Of a stretch of DNA of 64,000 nucleotides, positions 61,286 to 64,000 are shown piece after piece; within the stretch, counting starts at the first letter, position 1, and each line of letters begins with the position of its first letter. Location of the stretch: positions 5,253,595-5,317,594 of the forward strand of contig JAGGNK010006448.1 in NCBI GenBank assembly GCA_017590115.1, read 5' to 3'. The notes below the pieces were generated by a model. It saw only the letters and a list, made by a program, of their open reading frames with translations, made no database searches and was not told where the DNA came from. The stretch is from Montifringilla adamsi (taxonomy: Eukaryota > Chordata > Aves > Passeriformes > Passeridae). Made by a program: the position numbers and the translations under genes.

Positions 61286-64000
61286 GCCTCTTAGTGAATG
61301 GTGAGAAAATGTTTTGAGTTTCTTATGTGAAAGATTCAGAATACAAAGTTCAATAAATAATGTGACTTACATTTTTATAACTTATCTTATGATAAGGCCC
61401 AACATACTGCACAGCATACACGCATCCTCACTTATTTGACCACTGAGTTGCACAGATGCGTGGCTGGAAACTCCAAAGCAGCTTTACAGCCCACAACACT
61501 AAAAGATGGAAGCTTCCCTTTTCAGCTACCTTGAGCAAAAACTGCTATTAAATTCTGTAATTTTGATTTTTCTACTGGTCAAGAAAAATGGAAACACAAC
61601 AATCAAAGTTTAATTACAAAAGGAGATATTTCAAAAATGTATTAGGGCTGAGAATACAGATAGCAAATATTTTTAGGTAAATTAAACAACAAAAAAAAAT
61701 CAAATCATCACCAAAGAAATAAATCCCTTTCACATAGAACAATCTGTATTTCAATTGTGTCTTTTCCTATATGTTATACAGAAAATGCAACGTGACAAAA
61801 GTTTGTATGATGGCAAAAACCTTTTAATGAATACTAAATTTTTATTTTATTTAAAGTATCTCTACAATCCTGTAAACTTAATTTTCATTTATATAAAACA
61901 TCAAATGATTAAAGCAGAATTTTTATGCAATCTGATCCTGATACCTTAAATAATCCTGTTATGTTATAGATAAGATCCTTACTGGGATAAAACCAAAACC
62001 ACACCTGGCTCCATTAAATAGAAAAAAACATTCTTCCTAAAATACAGTTTTCTATAAAGCAGAATTATTAAAAGAAGTAAATAGTAGGCAGATTGTGAAA
62101 TTACTATAAGATCACAGAGGTGTACAGATGTATAAATGAAGTACTACATTTTATGAGCAGACTTTGTGGTGCCATTTTGTTGGATTTGAGTCAGAAAGAG
62201 CCATTTCGGTGCATTCAGGAGACAGGAAAAGAAACCTCCATCAACCCAGAGGCTAGCAGAAAATTTTCTTCAGGGAAAATGTATCCACTTCTCATGACTC
62301 CCATTTCAGTATTTAGTTTAATGCACATCATGTATTTGGCTTCTGTCTGTGGTTTTCTTTCCCAGCATAATTTTTGCAACAGATTTGCCCTGAAGCATTA
62401 ACTACCCTTGATAGTTTTCTCTCTTACTGTGTGATTACTTGCTTAGCATAATGACATTTATGCTTTTTTATATTAGTATGGTGTCACAGGAACTACTGTC
62501 AAAAAGTTGAATTTAATGCAATATGATAATATCAGTAATGGTAAGAACATATAGAATGTTAATGTAGCTACATTTCAGGTGTCCTGAGCGACCTTTCAGA
62601 ATTTCCATGCTTTATTTTAGACAGAAAATGTTGACATGGCATTTAAAAAAAATCAGATCTGTAGTATGAATATAACAAAACACAGCTGAACAAAATTTCC
62701 CAACAGAACAATATATTGTTTTTAGAATGAATTGTACAAAAATCCCCAATATCTCATTAAAAATACTAATTTTATCTATGTTCTCCTAATGCTAATCTGC
62801 CTTACTATGACATCAAATTATAATTATCTTCATTCATAAACTGTATATTAATATACGTTATATTTCAGCACATATTTCCTCCTGTAGTCTTCATTATGCT
62901 TCTATTATAAATTATGCATTATGTTATATATTTTAAAAATTGAATTATTTTATATTATCAGAATACATTTTTTCAAGAGTCTCTTGAGATCAGGTCACTT
63001 CTTTTATTTATTGGCAAATTCTTTACTTTTCGCTCAAACACACGATGCATTAGTTTTATTAACTGGAATTTGAGGTGACCTAAATTCAAATTGCTGACCA
63101 TTTATTATGAGACTTTGTAGCACAATAATATTGAACATTGCTCTACCACCACTTTGATTTTATTAATGTACTAAAACCATGAAAGAATTCTGGAGTATGG
63201 ATAATTTTTGAATCAATAACTACAACTGACAGTGAAGAAGTTTTAGGTTTTTACTGTTCTGGGCAGTGAAAAGTTTAAGCAACATTACAGCAAAAAATAA
63301 ACCAGCATAATACTTATATTCTTTTATTTACTATTGATTCATATTAAAAATAATGCAGTGAGGAAGCTACTAAAAGACAGGAAGGCAGTCTTTTCTTTAA
63401 AAAACACTGAGCAGTTAAATTGTATAATCCCACTAAATGTTTTGAGTAAATCTTCATATAAATTCAGGGATTAAGTGAGAAACAAATGAATTTATGAATA
63501 TTTTTTATTCTCTTGTCAGTAGCAAATATTTCCTCAACACATGCTACACAAATACAGAAAGAGTCCTTCTCATAAATAAGCCGTTGAAATTCTGTTCTTT
63601 TACATAATAGAGCTGGATTAGTTCTGTTCTTCTTAGTCTCCAGGCCCAGGGAAATGCAAATGCACATGTGGGTGTCTAGCTCATAAGCTATACTTAACTG
63701 TATTTAAGAGGTCATATAAATGTTATGTTAAAATTTCATCAGCTTTCACCATTTAATACCACATTATTAATATGAATGCTGATAGTCTCACGTTTTTCCT
63801 AATATCAGAAAGAATCAAACACATTTACATACATTAATCACAATATTTCAGTGTTAAACTGGTTAATGTAGTTCAACTTTATTGAAATTATAACTAACTT
63901 TCAAAAATAGGGAATGCTGAATATGATAATTATAATGCTTTGAAAGAAGTTTGGAACAGCCTATGATCTCAAAGAAAAATAAAATCCACTCCTAAAATAA
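61286..64000. other. Unannotated AT-rich background to window end
   Basis: 2.7 kb of AT-rich DNA with no recognised gene or element. The 93-codon plus frame at 62120-62401 has no known motif and no supporting splice or promoter context. Confidence 0.6.

Noticed and set aside
1..64000. CRISPR arrays, tRNA, rRNA, operons and bacterial-type systems
   Set aside because: No regularly spaced repeats, no cloverleaf with conserved tRNA boxes, and no long bacterial-type reading frames were seen; base composition and repeats are those of a vertebrate.

Overview
This window reads as ordinary AT-rich noncoding amniote DNA, most probably from a bird. Three things support that: strong CpG depletion, many 3'-end fragments of the CR1 LINE family with the typical avian tail, and long terminal repeat (LTR) fragments of types I recall from avian ERVL-like elements. 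I see no convincing host protein-coding gene, rRNA, tRNA, CRISPR array, operon or phage-like system. The open reading frames present are short, about 60-120 codons. They lie in repeats, in microsatellites or in AT-rich background, and none shows a recognisable host domain. The window is best described as intergenic desert or the inside of a very long intron; the sequence alone cannot separate these two.

Layout. 0-6 kb is AT-rich background with a TG microsatellite (2.3 kb), an AT tract (5.0 kb) and an unclassified GC-richer patch (5.46-5.80 kb). 6.0 kb holds the 5' end of an ERVL-type LTR, followed by a run of 42 T. 8.15-9.05 kb holds two CR1 fragments in tail-to-tail orientation. A large TA/CA microsatellite lies at 9.98-10.12 kb and a 5'-truncated LTR at 10.35-10.89 kb. 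CR1 fragments follow at 15.69-16.06 kb (+) and 17.52-17.73 kb (-, an old type). 24.6-25.2 kb holds a minus-strand LTR with a recognisable TATA box, poly(A) signal and primer-binding-site-like sequence. 28.8-29.7 kb has a CR1 3' tail directly followed by a separate CR1 reverse-transcriptase fragment. Further CR1 pieces are at 36.99 kb (-) and 42.95-43.59 kb (-). An AAAC/poly(A) tract lies at 47.4 kb, an LTR-like segment at 53.7-54.0 kb and the 3' half of an ERVL-type LTR at 56.0-56.24 kb. Three CR1 fragments cluster at 58.5-61.3 kb.

The CR1 and LTR copies are all truncated and diverged, which points to old insertions with no recently active element. Remaining open items are several GC-richer unclassified patches, perfect short inverted repeats and local duplications. 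I found no evidence of a new biological system. Repeat identities rest on my memory of avian consensus sequences, and their edges are approximate.
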